Assembly: GCA_947494695.1 (NCBI GenBank)
Contig: CANLWB010000012.1
Span: 1 to 64,000 of the forward strand
Origin: an uncultured Flavobacteriaceae bacterium
GTDB taxonomy: Bacteria; Bacteroidota; Bacteroidia; Flavobacteriales; Flavobacteriaceae
Length of the DNA stretch: 64,000 nt
Direction: 5' to 3'
In this document: positions 1 to 8,208 of the stretch, piece after piece
Layout of the letters: every line of letters starts with the position of its first letter
Position numbering within the stretch: position 1 is the stretch's first letter
Translations under genes and position numbers: made by a program
The notes under the pieces: model-generated
What the model was told of the DNA's origin: nothing
What the model saw: the letters and a program-made list of their open reading frames with translations, nothing else
The model's database searches: none

Positions 1-3000
1 TGGGAGTATGCGCTTGACAAGTTCGAAGCCTTGCGTTTGCGGTTTTCCTGGGAAGAAGAATTACTTCAAATTATAGACAGCCAGGGTTCCTTACAATGGA
101 ATTATCAAGATTTTAGTTCCCAGAATGAATCAGATAGGAAAGCTTATGTTGAAGAATTAATTAAAACCGATAGATTGGAGCGTTTTGATTTGCAATCAGG
201 ATCATTATTTAGAGTCTATTTACTAAAACAATCCGAGAATCATTACCGCTGTATACTAAGTAGTCATCATGCCATTTTAGATGGTTGGAGTAATCCCGTT
301 TTACTAGACTATATTCATAAGACTTATAAAAACATACTATCCAAAGAAAAGGTAGATAGTAGGGTCAACAAGGTTTACAGTGCATCTCAGGAATATCTAC
401 AAAACCATGGATTAGAACACCTTTCATACTGGGAAGATCAACTGGATAAGTTAACAGACCATGAAGATTTAAGCGCATTATTAAAACCGGACTTACGCTC
501 ACAGGTTGTTTTATCCAACTATAAACATATAAAAATTCCAAAAGAGAAGCGTCTTACATTTGAGTCTTCTAGAAGTTTAAAAATAAAGGCGCTGTGTAAA
601 TCCCATGGCTTTACCGTAAATGCCTTATTACAATATTGTTGGCATAAAGAATTAAGTCTTTATAGTCATCAGGAAACTACAGTTGTAGGGACAGTTGCAT
701 CAGGAAGAAATCTTCCAATTGATGGCATTGAAGAATCGATAGGATTATATATAAACACATTACCTGTTGTTTTAAGTCATAATTCAGAATGTATTATTTC
801 TCAAATTAGAGACTTACAGGATCAAATTAATGAAATTAATAGTCGAAGTCATGTTAATCTAGCCTCCTTACAACGCGAAGGTAGACGTATTTTTAATAGT
901 TTATTTATTTATGAAAACTACCCAGTTTCTGAAGATGAAGCGGTGGATGATTTTTTAGGGATCGAGTTTTTAGGGTCCAAAGAGAAACTAGATTATCCTT
1001 TGGGAGTTATAGTGTGGGAAGAAGGCGAGAGTTTGGTGTTTACAGTAAGGTATGCCTCAGAAATCTTTATAGAAGACATTATCACATCAATAGTATCAGG
1101 TATTGATTTGTTGTTGGATCAGATTTTAGAGCATCCCTCTATGGCTGCTTCGTCCTTAAATTATCTGTTACCAGATCAAAACCAGGACCTTCTTAGTTGG
1201 AACACGACCTATCAGTTGTATCCAGAAGATAAGACCATTGTCGAGTTGTTTGAAAATCAGGTAAGAGCTACCCCAGAAGCTACTGCAATAGTCTTTGAAG
1301 ATGTTTCCCTTAGCTATCGGGAGGTTAATGCTCAAGCTAACAAACTTGGTCATTACCTTCGAGAGATGTATGATATTAAGCCCGATGATTTAATTGGGTT
1401 GTTTTTAGAACGCTCGGAGTATATGATCATTTCGATCTTATCGGTTTTAAAGTCAGGTGGTGGCTATGTTCCAATCAGTCCAGAATACCCAAAAGAGCGG
1501 ATAGACTATATTCTAAAGGATATCAACTCAAAGGTTGTTATAACCAATCGTGATGTTTTAAATGCACATGAGGCTGAATTTTCAGATACCGAAGTTTTAG
1601 TTGTAGAGGATGAAGGGGTATGGAAAGACTCCCCAGATAGTAACCCGGAGCTTACGATAACTCCAGATCACATGGCTTATGTGATATACACCAGTGGAAC
1701 AACAGGGAAACCAAAAGGCGTGATGATAGAACATAAAGGGGTGGTGAATTTGGCTATTGGCCTTTCGGAAGCTTTCGAGATGAATACTGTGAATGAGCAA
1801 AAATCATGTCTATGGTTTGCCAATTATGTTTTTGATGCCCATGTGATGGACTTGTTCCCATATATTATTCATGGACATAAGATATTTGTCGCTTCAGAAA
1901 ACCTTCGAACAAATCTAGAAGATTTAAAAGCTTATATCGCTTTACATCAAATAGATATCGCATTAATACCACCAGTTTTACTTAATAAGGAGCAAACCCT
2001 GGGGTTAAAAACATTACTTGTAGGAGGAGATGTTACGCCTCCAGAGGTTATAAAGCATTATCAAGATCAAAACATTAAAGTCATTAATGCTTACGGCCCT
2101 ACCGAGATTACAGTTTGTGCAACGTTACATCATTATACAGACAAGAGTAGCAATACTGTTATAGGCCGCCCCATACCAAATACTACGGTGTATGTTTTAA
2201 ATGCCTTTTTACAGGCTGTTCCTATTGGAGCCGTAGGCGAGTTATACATTGGAGGATCGGGCGTTTCCAGAGGATATTTGAATCTAAAAGACTTAACGGA
2301 AGATCGTTTTATTGTAAACCCCTATCAAACCGCTTTAGAAAAGGAGCGGGGCATCAATGAGCGTATTTATAAGACTGGAGATTTAGTCCGCTATTTACCA
2401 GATGGAAATCTGGAATATATTGGCCGTAATGATTTTCAGGTAAAGATTAGAGGCTATCGAATAGAGTTAGGAGAAATAGAATCCTGTTTAGGTGGATATG
2501 ATGGCATTAAGAATGCGGTCGTTCTGGCAAAAGAAAGCACAACGGGGAACAAATATCTGGTTGCTTATTATGTTTCAGAATCGGTTATAGAAGCAGACGA
2601 TCTCAGGAGTTATGTCAGTGAGAGGCTCCCCGATTATATGTGTCCCACCTCATTTACCCATCTGGAAAGTTTACCCCTTACCATTAATGGGAAACTGGAC
2701 CGCAAAGCATTGCCAGAACCCGAATTAACAGTTACAGACACTTATGTGGCCCCGGAAAGCCAGACCCAGGAAGCGATCTGTGCTATTTATGGAGAAGTAC
2801 TGGGGTTAGATGCCTCTCATATAGGTATCGATGATGACTTTTTTAAACTAGGAGGAAATAGTATTCTGGCAATAAAATTAGTTAATAAACTCAATAAAAC
2901 TTCAAAAAAACAAATGAAAATCAATGTGTTATATCAAAAACCGACGATTAAAAAAATAGAAAGCGAATTATTATCAAACCAAAAATCTTTTAACCCACTA

Positions 3001-3030
3001 ATAAAATTTAATGATGGAAACAATAAATAA
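1..3030 (+). CDS. Non-ribosomal peptide synthetase, terminal C-A-PCP module (5' partial)
   Basis: The reading frame is open at base 1, so the gene starts outside the window. Counting residues from base 31, a condensation domain shows the HHAILDG motif at 79-85. An adenylation domain follows (about 385-880) with YTSGTTGKPKG, NAYGPTE, YKTGDLVRY and the NGKLDRKALP lysine motif. A peptidyl-carrier domain has the phosphopantetheine site LGGNSILA near residue 950. There is no C-terminal thioesterase or reductase domain. By eye alignment to GrsA the ten-residue specificity code reads DAMLLGAVCK, which suggests a non-polar amino acid; this is inference. The next gene overlaps by 20 bp and encodes a thioesterase, so release or editing is likely done in trans. 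Confidence 0.93.
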   Translation, partial: WEYALDKFEALRLRFSWEEELLQIIDSQGSLQWNYQDFSSQNESDRKAYVEELIKTDRLERFDLQSGSLFRVYLLKQSENHYRCILSSHHAILDGWSNPVLLDYIHKTYKNILSKEKVDSRVNKVYSASQEYLQNHGLEHLSYWEDQLDKLTDHEDLSALLKPDLRSQVVLSNYKHIKIPKEKRLTFESSRSLKIKALCKSHGFTVNALLQYCWHKELSLYSHQETTVVGTVASGRNLPIDGIEESIGLYINTLPVVLSHNSECIISQIRDLQDQINEINSRSHVNLASLQREGRRIFNSLFIYENYPVSEDEAVDDFLGIEFLGSKEKLDYPLGVIVWEEGESLVFTVRYASEIFIEDIITSIVSGIDLLLDQILEHPSMAASSLNYLLPDQNQDLLSWNTTYQLYPEDKTIVELFENQVRATPEATAIVFEDVSLSYREVNAQANKLGHYLREMYDIKPDDLIGLFLERSEYMIISILSVLKSGGGYVPISPEYPKERIDYILKDINSKVVITNRDVLNAHEAEFSDTEVLVVEDEGVWKDSPDSNPELTITPDHMAYVIYTSGTTGKPKGVMIEHKGVVNLAIGLSEAFEMNTVNEQKSCLWFANYVFDAHVMDLFPYIIHGHKIFVASENLRTNLEDLKAYIALHQIDIALIPPVLLNKEQTLGLKTLLVGGDVTPPEVIKHYQDQNIKVINAYGPTEITVCATLHHYTDKSSNTVIGRPIPNTTVYVLNAFLQAVPIGAVGELYIGGSGVSRGYLNLKDLTEDRFIVNPYQTALEKERGINERIYKTGDLVRYLPDGNLEYIGRNDFQVKIRGYRIELGEIESCLGGYDGIKNAVVLAKESTTGNKYLVAYYVSESVIEADDLRSYVSERLPDYMCPTSFTHLESLPLTINGKLDRKALPEPELTVTDTYVAPESQTQEAICAIYGEVLGLDASHIGIDDDFFKLGGNSILAIKLVNKLNKTSKKQMKINVLYQKPTIKKIESELLSNQKSFNPLIKFNDGNNK

Positions 3031-3694
3031 TTTTTTTATGATTCATCCGGGAGGGGTGGATTGTCATGTATACCAAGATATAGCCAATCAGCTAAGCGAC
3101 GTTTTTAACTGCTATGGTATTGACAACTATAATTTATATCACAATGAAAAGATCACGAGTCTTCAGAAATTATCAGAAATATACTTGAAAACCATTTTAG
3201 AAATTCAAAAAGTAGATAGCCATGAACCTTTTTACTTTTTAGGGTGGTCGTTAGGAGGGCAAATAGCACTTCAAATAGCTTCAATTCTAGAATCTAAAGG
3301 AGCAGAAAATATTAATGTATTCTTACTTGATACCTTGTTAATGAATGACAACCTTAAACTGGAATCGCTCATTTTAGCTCAGAGAAAAGAAGAACTTCAA
3401 AAAATAGAAACCAATAAAGACATATACGAATCTGAAATGGAAATTTTTTCTCAAAAAATATCAAGAAAATTACAAAAAACAAAAGTTACTTTATTTAAAG
3501 CACAAATTATGGATCCCAGTTATAGCGAAGATTTAAAAACAATACTTAAAAGTTTAAAGTATAATAATATAGAGAATGTTGTGATGAATACATCAAATTT
3601 AGAAGTCGTTGATTTAAAATATTCTAGTCATGATAATTTAATTAAAGATGCATTAATTGTTGAGCATGTAAAGAATACACAATTAATCTATTAA
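3011..3694 (+). CDS. Stand-alone thioesterase of the NRPS cluster (alpha/beta hydrolase)
   Basis: This 227-residue protein begins inside the 3' end of the synthetase gene (20-bp overlap, different frame), a sign of translational coupling. The nucleophile elbow GWSLGG (GxSxG) lies near residue 80 and a C-terminal SSHDN offers the histidine of the triad. Length and position match type II thioesterases, which clear mis-primed carrier domains. Because the synthetase lacks its own thioesterase domain, this protein could also release the product. Between these roles the sequence alone does not decide. The start ATG at 3011 is followed directly by a second ATG, either of which may be used. Confidence 0.85.
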   Translation: MMETINNFFMIHPGGVDCHVYQDIANQLSDVFNCYGIDNYNLYHNEKITSLQKLSEIYLKTILEIQKVDSHEPFYFLGWSLGGQIALQIASILESKGAENINVFLLDTLLMNDNLKLESLILAQRKEELQKIETNKDIYESEMEIFSQKISRKLQKTKVTLFKAQIMDPSYSEDLKTILKSLKYNNIENVVMNTSNLEVVDLKYSSHDNLIKDALIVEHVKNTQLIY

Positions 3695-3717
3695 TATGCA
3701 TTTTAAAGATTGTAAAA

Positions 3718-4920
3718 ATGACCAGAAAAAATAAACAGATTAACTGGAAAAAAAATATAGGCACATATATTGTCAGTCAGGCGATTACTCAATTAGGGTC
3801 TTCTCTGGTTGATTATTCAATCATTTGGTATATCGTTATGGAGACCAAGTCATCAGTATTAATGGCCATAGCGATGGTTTGCGTATTTGTGCCTAAAATA
3901 TTAATATCATTTTACTCAGGAGTATGGGCCGATCGATATAACAGAAAGTTATTATTAATCTGTTCAGATTTAATGATTGCTGCTGTAACCCTTGTTTTTG
4001 GGATACTGTTTTATTTCGGATATACTCATGTTTGGATCATATATTTGATTTTAGGAATACGCTCCATTTGTACCGGAATTCAAACTCCAGTAAGTAAGGC
4101 AATTATACCTATGTTGGTGCCATCGAAGGAACTCATTAGAGTTAATGGAATAAGTACAACAGTGGATTCTGTAATAGCAATATTGTCGCCTGCAGCCGGA
4201 GGGCTTATATTAACGTATTATAGCTTGGATATTATCGCATTTATTGATGTTTTTACAGCAATTATAGGTGTTGCCGCTTTGTCACAAATTAAATTTTCAA
4301 ATACAGGAGAAGACGTGCTTTCAGAGAAAACTTCATATTATAAAGAGTTTTTGGAAAGTTTAAAATATTTAAAGCAAAATGTGATTGCTAAAAAATTTCT
4401 TTTATTATATCTCGTCGTGTTTTTTTTGGCAGTACCAATGATACTGCTTACTCCTCTAAAAATAGCGAGACTTTTTGAAGATGACGTGTGGAGACTTTCT
4501 CTTAGTGAGATGTTATTTGGTATTGGAGGTATAACTGGAGGTATTGTTATTAGTTTGAAAAAATTTGAGATGAACAATTATAACCTTGTTTGTTTTTCTT
4601 TTCTAATGATAGGGGTTTTTTGTTTTTTCCTTTCTCTGCCATTTTTTAGTGTCATTCTAATTGCAATGTTTATTATTAGCTTTTTTATATCATTTTCAAA
4701 CAGCATCACTATAGGTATACTACAAGAACATATAGAATCCAATTATTTAGGTAGAATATTTAGTATCATTCAAATATTCTCTGGTGTTGCAAATTTGGTT
4801 GGTTTTGTTATATTTGGGATTATGGGGGATTCTATTTCAGTAGATCACATTTTTATTTTTACCTCTTTAGCTTTTATTATTTATAGTGTTTTAGCCTATT
4901 TGAAAAGTAATAGAACTTGA
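3718..4920 (+). CDS. MFS transporter, probable peptide exporter
   Basis: The 400-residue protein has about 12 hydrophobic segments and the MFS loop motif GVWADRYNRKLLL between helices 2 and 3. It resembles the MFS_3/EntS-like exporters often found next to peptide synthetase and siderophore genes. It lies 23 bp after the thioesterase gene on the same strand, so it probably belongs to the same transcript and exports or gives resistance to the NRPS product. The substrate is not visible from sequence. Confidence 0.88.
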   Translation: MTRKNKQINWKKNIGTYIVSQAITQLGSSLVDYSIIWYIVMETKSSVLMAIAMVCVFVPKILISFYSGVWADRYNRKLLLICSDLMIAAVTLVFGILFYFGYTHVWIIYLILGIRSICTGIQTPVSKAIIPMLVPSKELIRVNGISTTVDSVIAILSPAAGGLILTYYSLDIIAFIDVFTAIIGVAALSQIKFSNTGEDVLSEKTSYYKEFLESLKYLKQNVIAKKFLLLYLVVFFLAVPMILLTPLKIARLFEDDVWRLSLSEMLFGIGGITGGIVISLKKFEMNNYNLVCFSFLMIGVFCFFLSLPFFSVILIAMFIISFFISFSNSITIGILQEHIESNYLGRIFSIIQIFSGVANLVGFVIFGIMGDSISVDHIFIFTSLAFIIYSVLAYLKSNRT

Positions 4921-5354
4921 TTTTTCCTCTACCTTAGAAGATCGGCTTAGCCCGAAACCCACACTTTACACTTATTATACAAAGAGATTGAACTAATTTT
5001 AAGAAGACAGATTATGTTTTATGCAGATAAGAGCGTCTTGTTAAAATTAGTTCAATCTTTGCGTATTGGGGACAGATATTAATGTGAATTAAAAACATAA
5101 ACCTTATGTGCTTGAAGGTTTTGGTAGAATTCAATAAATTCTCATTTTACACCTGTTTTCAGAACTTAAAAACGTCTGTAAATTTTGTCCGCACCCAATT
5201 CTAAGATAACATCCGACGTATAATTCGTTTCTTTTTTATGGTTTCTTCATTATATAAACAAACCATAATTCTGGCTATGCCAGATTTTTAAGTATTTGAA
5301 CTCCTAAAAGAACAATTCAAATAATTTACACCTCATGTTATGGTAGAACTGGTG
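4921..5354. other. Intergenic region between the NRPS cluster and the LacI regulator
   Basis: This stretch has no convincing open reading frame. Its main structure is an imperfect inverted repeat with arms at 4981-5008 and 5035-5061 (listed separately). The rest is AT-rich and I recognise nothing in it. Confidence 0.6.
4981..5061. repeat. Inverted repeat, 17-bp perfect core
   Basis: The left arm contains GATTGAACTAATTTTAA (4986-5002) and the right arm its reverse complement (5041-5057). Further partial matches extend both arms to about 27 bp, with a loop of about 26 bp. It lies downstream of the convergently placed MFS and LacI-type genes, so it could be a shared terminator, but it has no typical T-tract next to a GC-rich stem. 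It could also be the footprint of a small inverted-repeat element. Confidence 0.7.
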
Positions 5355-6383
5355 TTATATCGGTGGTATCGAAGCATCCTTAACTGATGATTTTCTTATA
5401 TTAAACTCTCCATTAAAAACAATTGTTTCCGTTTCTGCATTAGGATTGTTTATCCTATTCAATAACATTTCTCCAGCTTTTTTAGCCATTTCGCATGTAG
5501 GTTGTTTAACACTACTTAGTTGAGGGGTTACCAGTTCTGCTATTCGTGTTTCTGTAAATCCAACAAAAGCAACATCTTCAGGTACTCTATAACCATTATC
5601 TTTTAGTTTTTTAATGGCTCCCAGTGCTACCATATCATTCACACAAAAAAAAGCATCGGGTATGTCATGATGAAAGATTAAATCTTCAATAACTTCCATA
5701 CCTTCTTTTGCTAACAATCCAGTTTCAATAATTTTGTAATTATCTTCTATAATATGGTGTTTTTTCATAGCTTTTTTAAACCCCTGAATACGTTCATAAG
5801 AAACAGATAAATCTTTATACCCTGACAGGTGATAGATTTTTTTATACCCCTGTCTAATTAGATGTTCTGTAGCGAAAAAACTCCACTTCACGTTGTTAAA
5901 AATAACCTTAGAAACAGGAATAGAGGCTTCAATTCTATTTAAAAATACTATGGGATATCCCTCCTTAACTTTGCTTTGGTAGTATTGTATGTTCTTACGA
6001 CCTATAGTTGGAGCTATAATTAAGCCATCAACCATATTATTAATCAAGGTTTGTACATTCATTAATTCCTGCTCTTCATCCTCATCAGATTGCATTACCA
6101 AGATTTGATAGCCTTTAGAAATTAAAAAGTTTTGGAGTGCTATTACAATTTCAGAATAATATTCATTGATAAATTCGGGTACCACGACACCGATATTTGA
6201 AGAACGTTTTTTACTTAATGATTTGGCTATTGGATTAGGGTGATATCCCATGTCTTTAGCCGTCTTTAAAATAAGCGCTTTAGTTTCCTCTTTTATATCA
6301 TATTTATTGTTAAACGCTCTGGATACAGTAGAAATAGATACGTTCAACTTATCAGCGATGTCTTTTATTGTAAAATGCTTCAT
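5355..6383 (-). CDS. LacI-family transcriptional regulator
   Basis: The 342-residue protein has the LacI helix-turn-helix at its N-terminus (IKDIADKLNVSISTVSRAFN, residues about 6-25), the hinge helix region ending NPIAKSLSKKR, and a periplasmic-binding-protein-like sensor domain from about residue 62. It is divergent from the symporter gene, and two GCGTTTTCGG/TCGCTTTCGG operator-like sites lie between them. It therefore most likely controls the symporter-oxidoreductase-glycosidase operon in response to a sugar, and its own gene. Confidence 0.95.
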   Translation of the reverse strand: MKHFTIKDIADKLNVSISTVSRAFNNKYDIKEETKALILKTAKDMGYHPNPIAKSLSKKRSSNIGVVVPEFINEYYSEIVIALQNFLISKGYQILVMQSDEDEEQELMNVQTLINNMVDGLIIAPTIGRKNIQYYQSKVKEGYPIVFLNRIEASIPVSKVIFNNVKWSFFATEHLIRQGYKKIYHLSGYKDLSVSYERIQGFKKAMKKHHIIEDNYKIIETGLLAKEGMEVIEDLIFHHDIPDAFFCVNDMVALGAIKKLKDNGYRVPEDVAFVGFTETRIAELVTPQLSSVKQPTCEMAKKAGEMLLNRINNPNAETETIVFNGEFNIRKSSVKDASIPPI

Positions 6384-6418
6384 TTAAAATTTGTAATGAA
6401 GCTAAATTAGTGAATTTT

Positions 6419-6466
6419 TCGGAAGCGTTTTCGGTAATTTTTTTTGGTTTCGGTATCGCTTTCGGA
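6419..6466. promoter_or_regulatory. Two LacI-type operator candidates 31 bp apart
   Basis: Two similar sites, GGAAGCGTTTTCGG (6421-6434) and GGTATCGCTTTCGG (6452-6465), each hold a central CG flanked by GAA/TTTC-like halves as in LacI/CcpA-type operators. Their central CG pairs (6426 and 6457) are 31 bp apart, about three helical turns, so two dimers would sit on the same DNA face. They lie between the divergent LacI regulator and symporter genes. Confidence 0.6.
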
Positions 6467-6537
6467 GGGTAAAAACAATATTATTTTAATTCAATTATAA
6501 GGTTGTAGTATCTTTAAAAGAATTAAAAAAATCTTTA

Positions 6538-8184
6538 ATGAATAATATTGATATAATTGTCATTTTGGTGTTTACAGCACTGGTTTTTATCTGTGGCATG
6601 AGTTTTTCTAAAGCAGGTAAAAACATGAAATCCTTTTTTGCGGCAGGTGGAGCCTTACCCTGGTGGATGAGTGGCCTTTCTTTATTTATGAGTTTCTTCT
6701 CTGCAGGTACATTTGTGGTTTGGGGGGCTATAGCATATTCTAGTGGTTGGGTAGCAGTTAGTATTCAATGGACTATGTGTATTGCAGGAGTTATCATAGG
6801 TTTTTTTATTGCTCCTAAATGGCAAAAAACCAAAGCTTTAACCGCAGCAGAATTTATTGCGGATAGATTTGGGGTATCCATTCAAAAAATATATACGTAT
6901 CTATTTTTGTTCATATCAATTTTTACAACGGGAGCATTTTTATACCCAGTAGCAAAAATTGTTGAAGTTTCAACAGGTGTTCCTATCACAACTAGTATTA
7001 TTATTTTGGGGGTTCTCATACTTATTTATACTGCAGTAGGAGGTTTGTGGGCTGTTATTGTGACTGATGTTTTGCAGTTTATTGTGCTTACAGCAGCGGT
7101 ATTGATTGTTTTACCGCTCTCTTTTGATAAAATTGGAGGTATTAATAATTTTATAGCGAATGCACCTGAACATTTTTTTGAATTTACCAACTCTGAATAC
7201 TCAGGAGTTTTTATGGTAGCTTTTGGACTATATAATTTATTTTTTATTGCAGGGAATTGGGCTTATATACAACGGTATACAAGTGTTGCTACACCAAAGG
7301 ACGCTAAAAAAGTAGGTTGGTTATTTGGAGCGCTTTATACGATTAGCCCTTTAGTATGGATGTTACCTCCTATGATATACAGGGTATTAAATCCGGACTT
7401 AGGAAATTTAGCAGATGAAGGCGCTTACCTTTTAATGTGTAAAGAAGTGTTACCTGTAGGTATGTTAGGGTTAATGTTAGGAGGAATGGTATTTGCAACA
7501 TCCAGCTCTGTAAATACTACTTTAAATATTTCTGCAGGAGTACTAGCCAACGATATTTATAAAAATATGTTTCCAAAAACGACCAACCAAGGTTTGGTAA
7601 GAGTGGGAAGAACAGCAACAGTATCTTTAGGGGGTCTTACCATAATAATTGCATTATTGGTTCCATATTTTGGAGGTATCGTTGAGGTGGTTATGAGTGT
7701 AGCTGCATTAACGGGAGGAGCCATGTTTTTACCTCCACTATGGGGATTGTTTTCAAAACATCAAACGGGGAAATCTGTATTGGCAGTTACTGTTATTTCT
7801 TTAGCCATTAATGCCTTTTTCAAATTTTTAGCTCCAGATTCAATAGGTATTACGCTAGATCGTGCTATGGAAATGGTTGTTGGTATGGGAACCCCAATTA
7901 TTCTAATGGGTATTTTAGAATTGTACTTTATTCAATCTAAAAGTGATACATCTCAATACACCAAATATTTAACAATTGCTAGTTCTAAAGAAACTACTAA
8001 TGATAAAGAAGAGGAAGTTAGTAACAATAAGAAAGGTATTAGGGTAATAGGCGTTGGAGTAGCTTCAACAGGAATCTTAATAATCATTCTGTCATTTATG
8101 GCAGGTTCTGCAAAATTGCTAGTTAGTGGTATGGGAATAGCTATTTTGCTTTTAGGATTGTTCATTATAAAAAAATCTAAATAG
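6538..8184 (+). CDS. Sodium:solute symporter (SSS family), sugar importer
   Basis: The 548-residue protein starts with hydrophobic segments and carries the SSS-family pattern of about 13 helices, including the signature region FFAAGGALPWWMSGLSLF in the first helices. A charged linker (about 480-500) precedes two extra C-terminal helices. In Bacteroidota polysaccharide loci such symporters bring monosaccharides or anhydro-sugars over the inner membrane. The gene is first in an operon with the oxidoreductase (24 bp downstream) and the glycosidases, behind LacI-type operators. Confidence 0.92.
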   Translation: MNNIDIIVILVFTALVFICGMSFSKAGKNMKSFFAAGGALPWWMSGLSLFMSFFSAGTFVVWGAIAYSSGWVAVSIQWTMCIAGVIIGFFIAPKWQKTKALTAAEFIADRFGVSIQKIYTYLFLFISIFTTGAFLYPVAKIVEVSTGVPITTSIIILGVLILIYTAVGGLWAVIVTDVLQFIVLTAAVLIVLPLSFDKIGGINNFIANAPEHFFEFTNSEYSGVFMVAFGLYNLFFIAGNWAYIQRYTSVATPKDAKKVGWLFGALYTISPLVWMLPPMIYRVLNPDLGNLADEGAYLLMCKEVLPVGMLGLMLGGMVFATSSSVNTTLNISAGVLANDIYKNMFPKTTNQGLVRVGRTATVSLGGLTIIIALLVPYFGGIVEVVMSVAALTGGAMFLPPLWGLFSKHQTGKSVLAVTVISLAINAFFKFLAPDSIGITLDRAMEMVVGMGTPIILMGILELYFIQSKSDTSQYTKYLTIASSKETTNDKEEEVSNNKKGIRVIGVGVASTGILIIILSFMAGSAKLLVSGMGIAILLLGLFIIKKSK

Positions 8185-8208
8185 TTTAAGATAAAAAATT
8201 GTGTTTTA

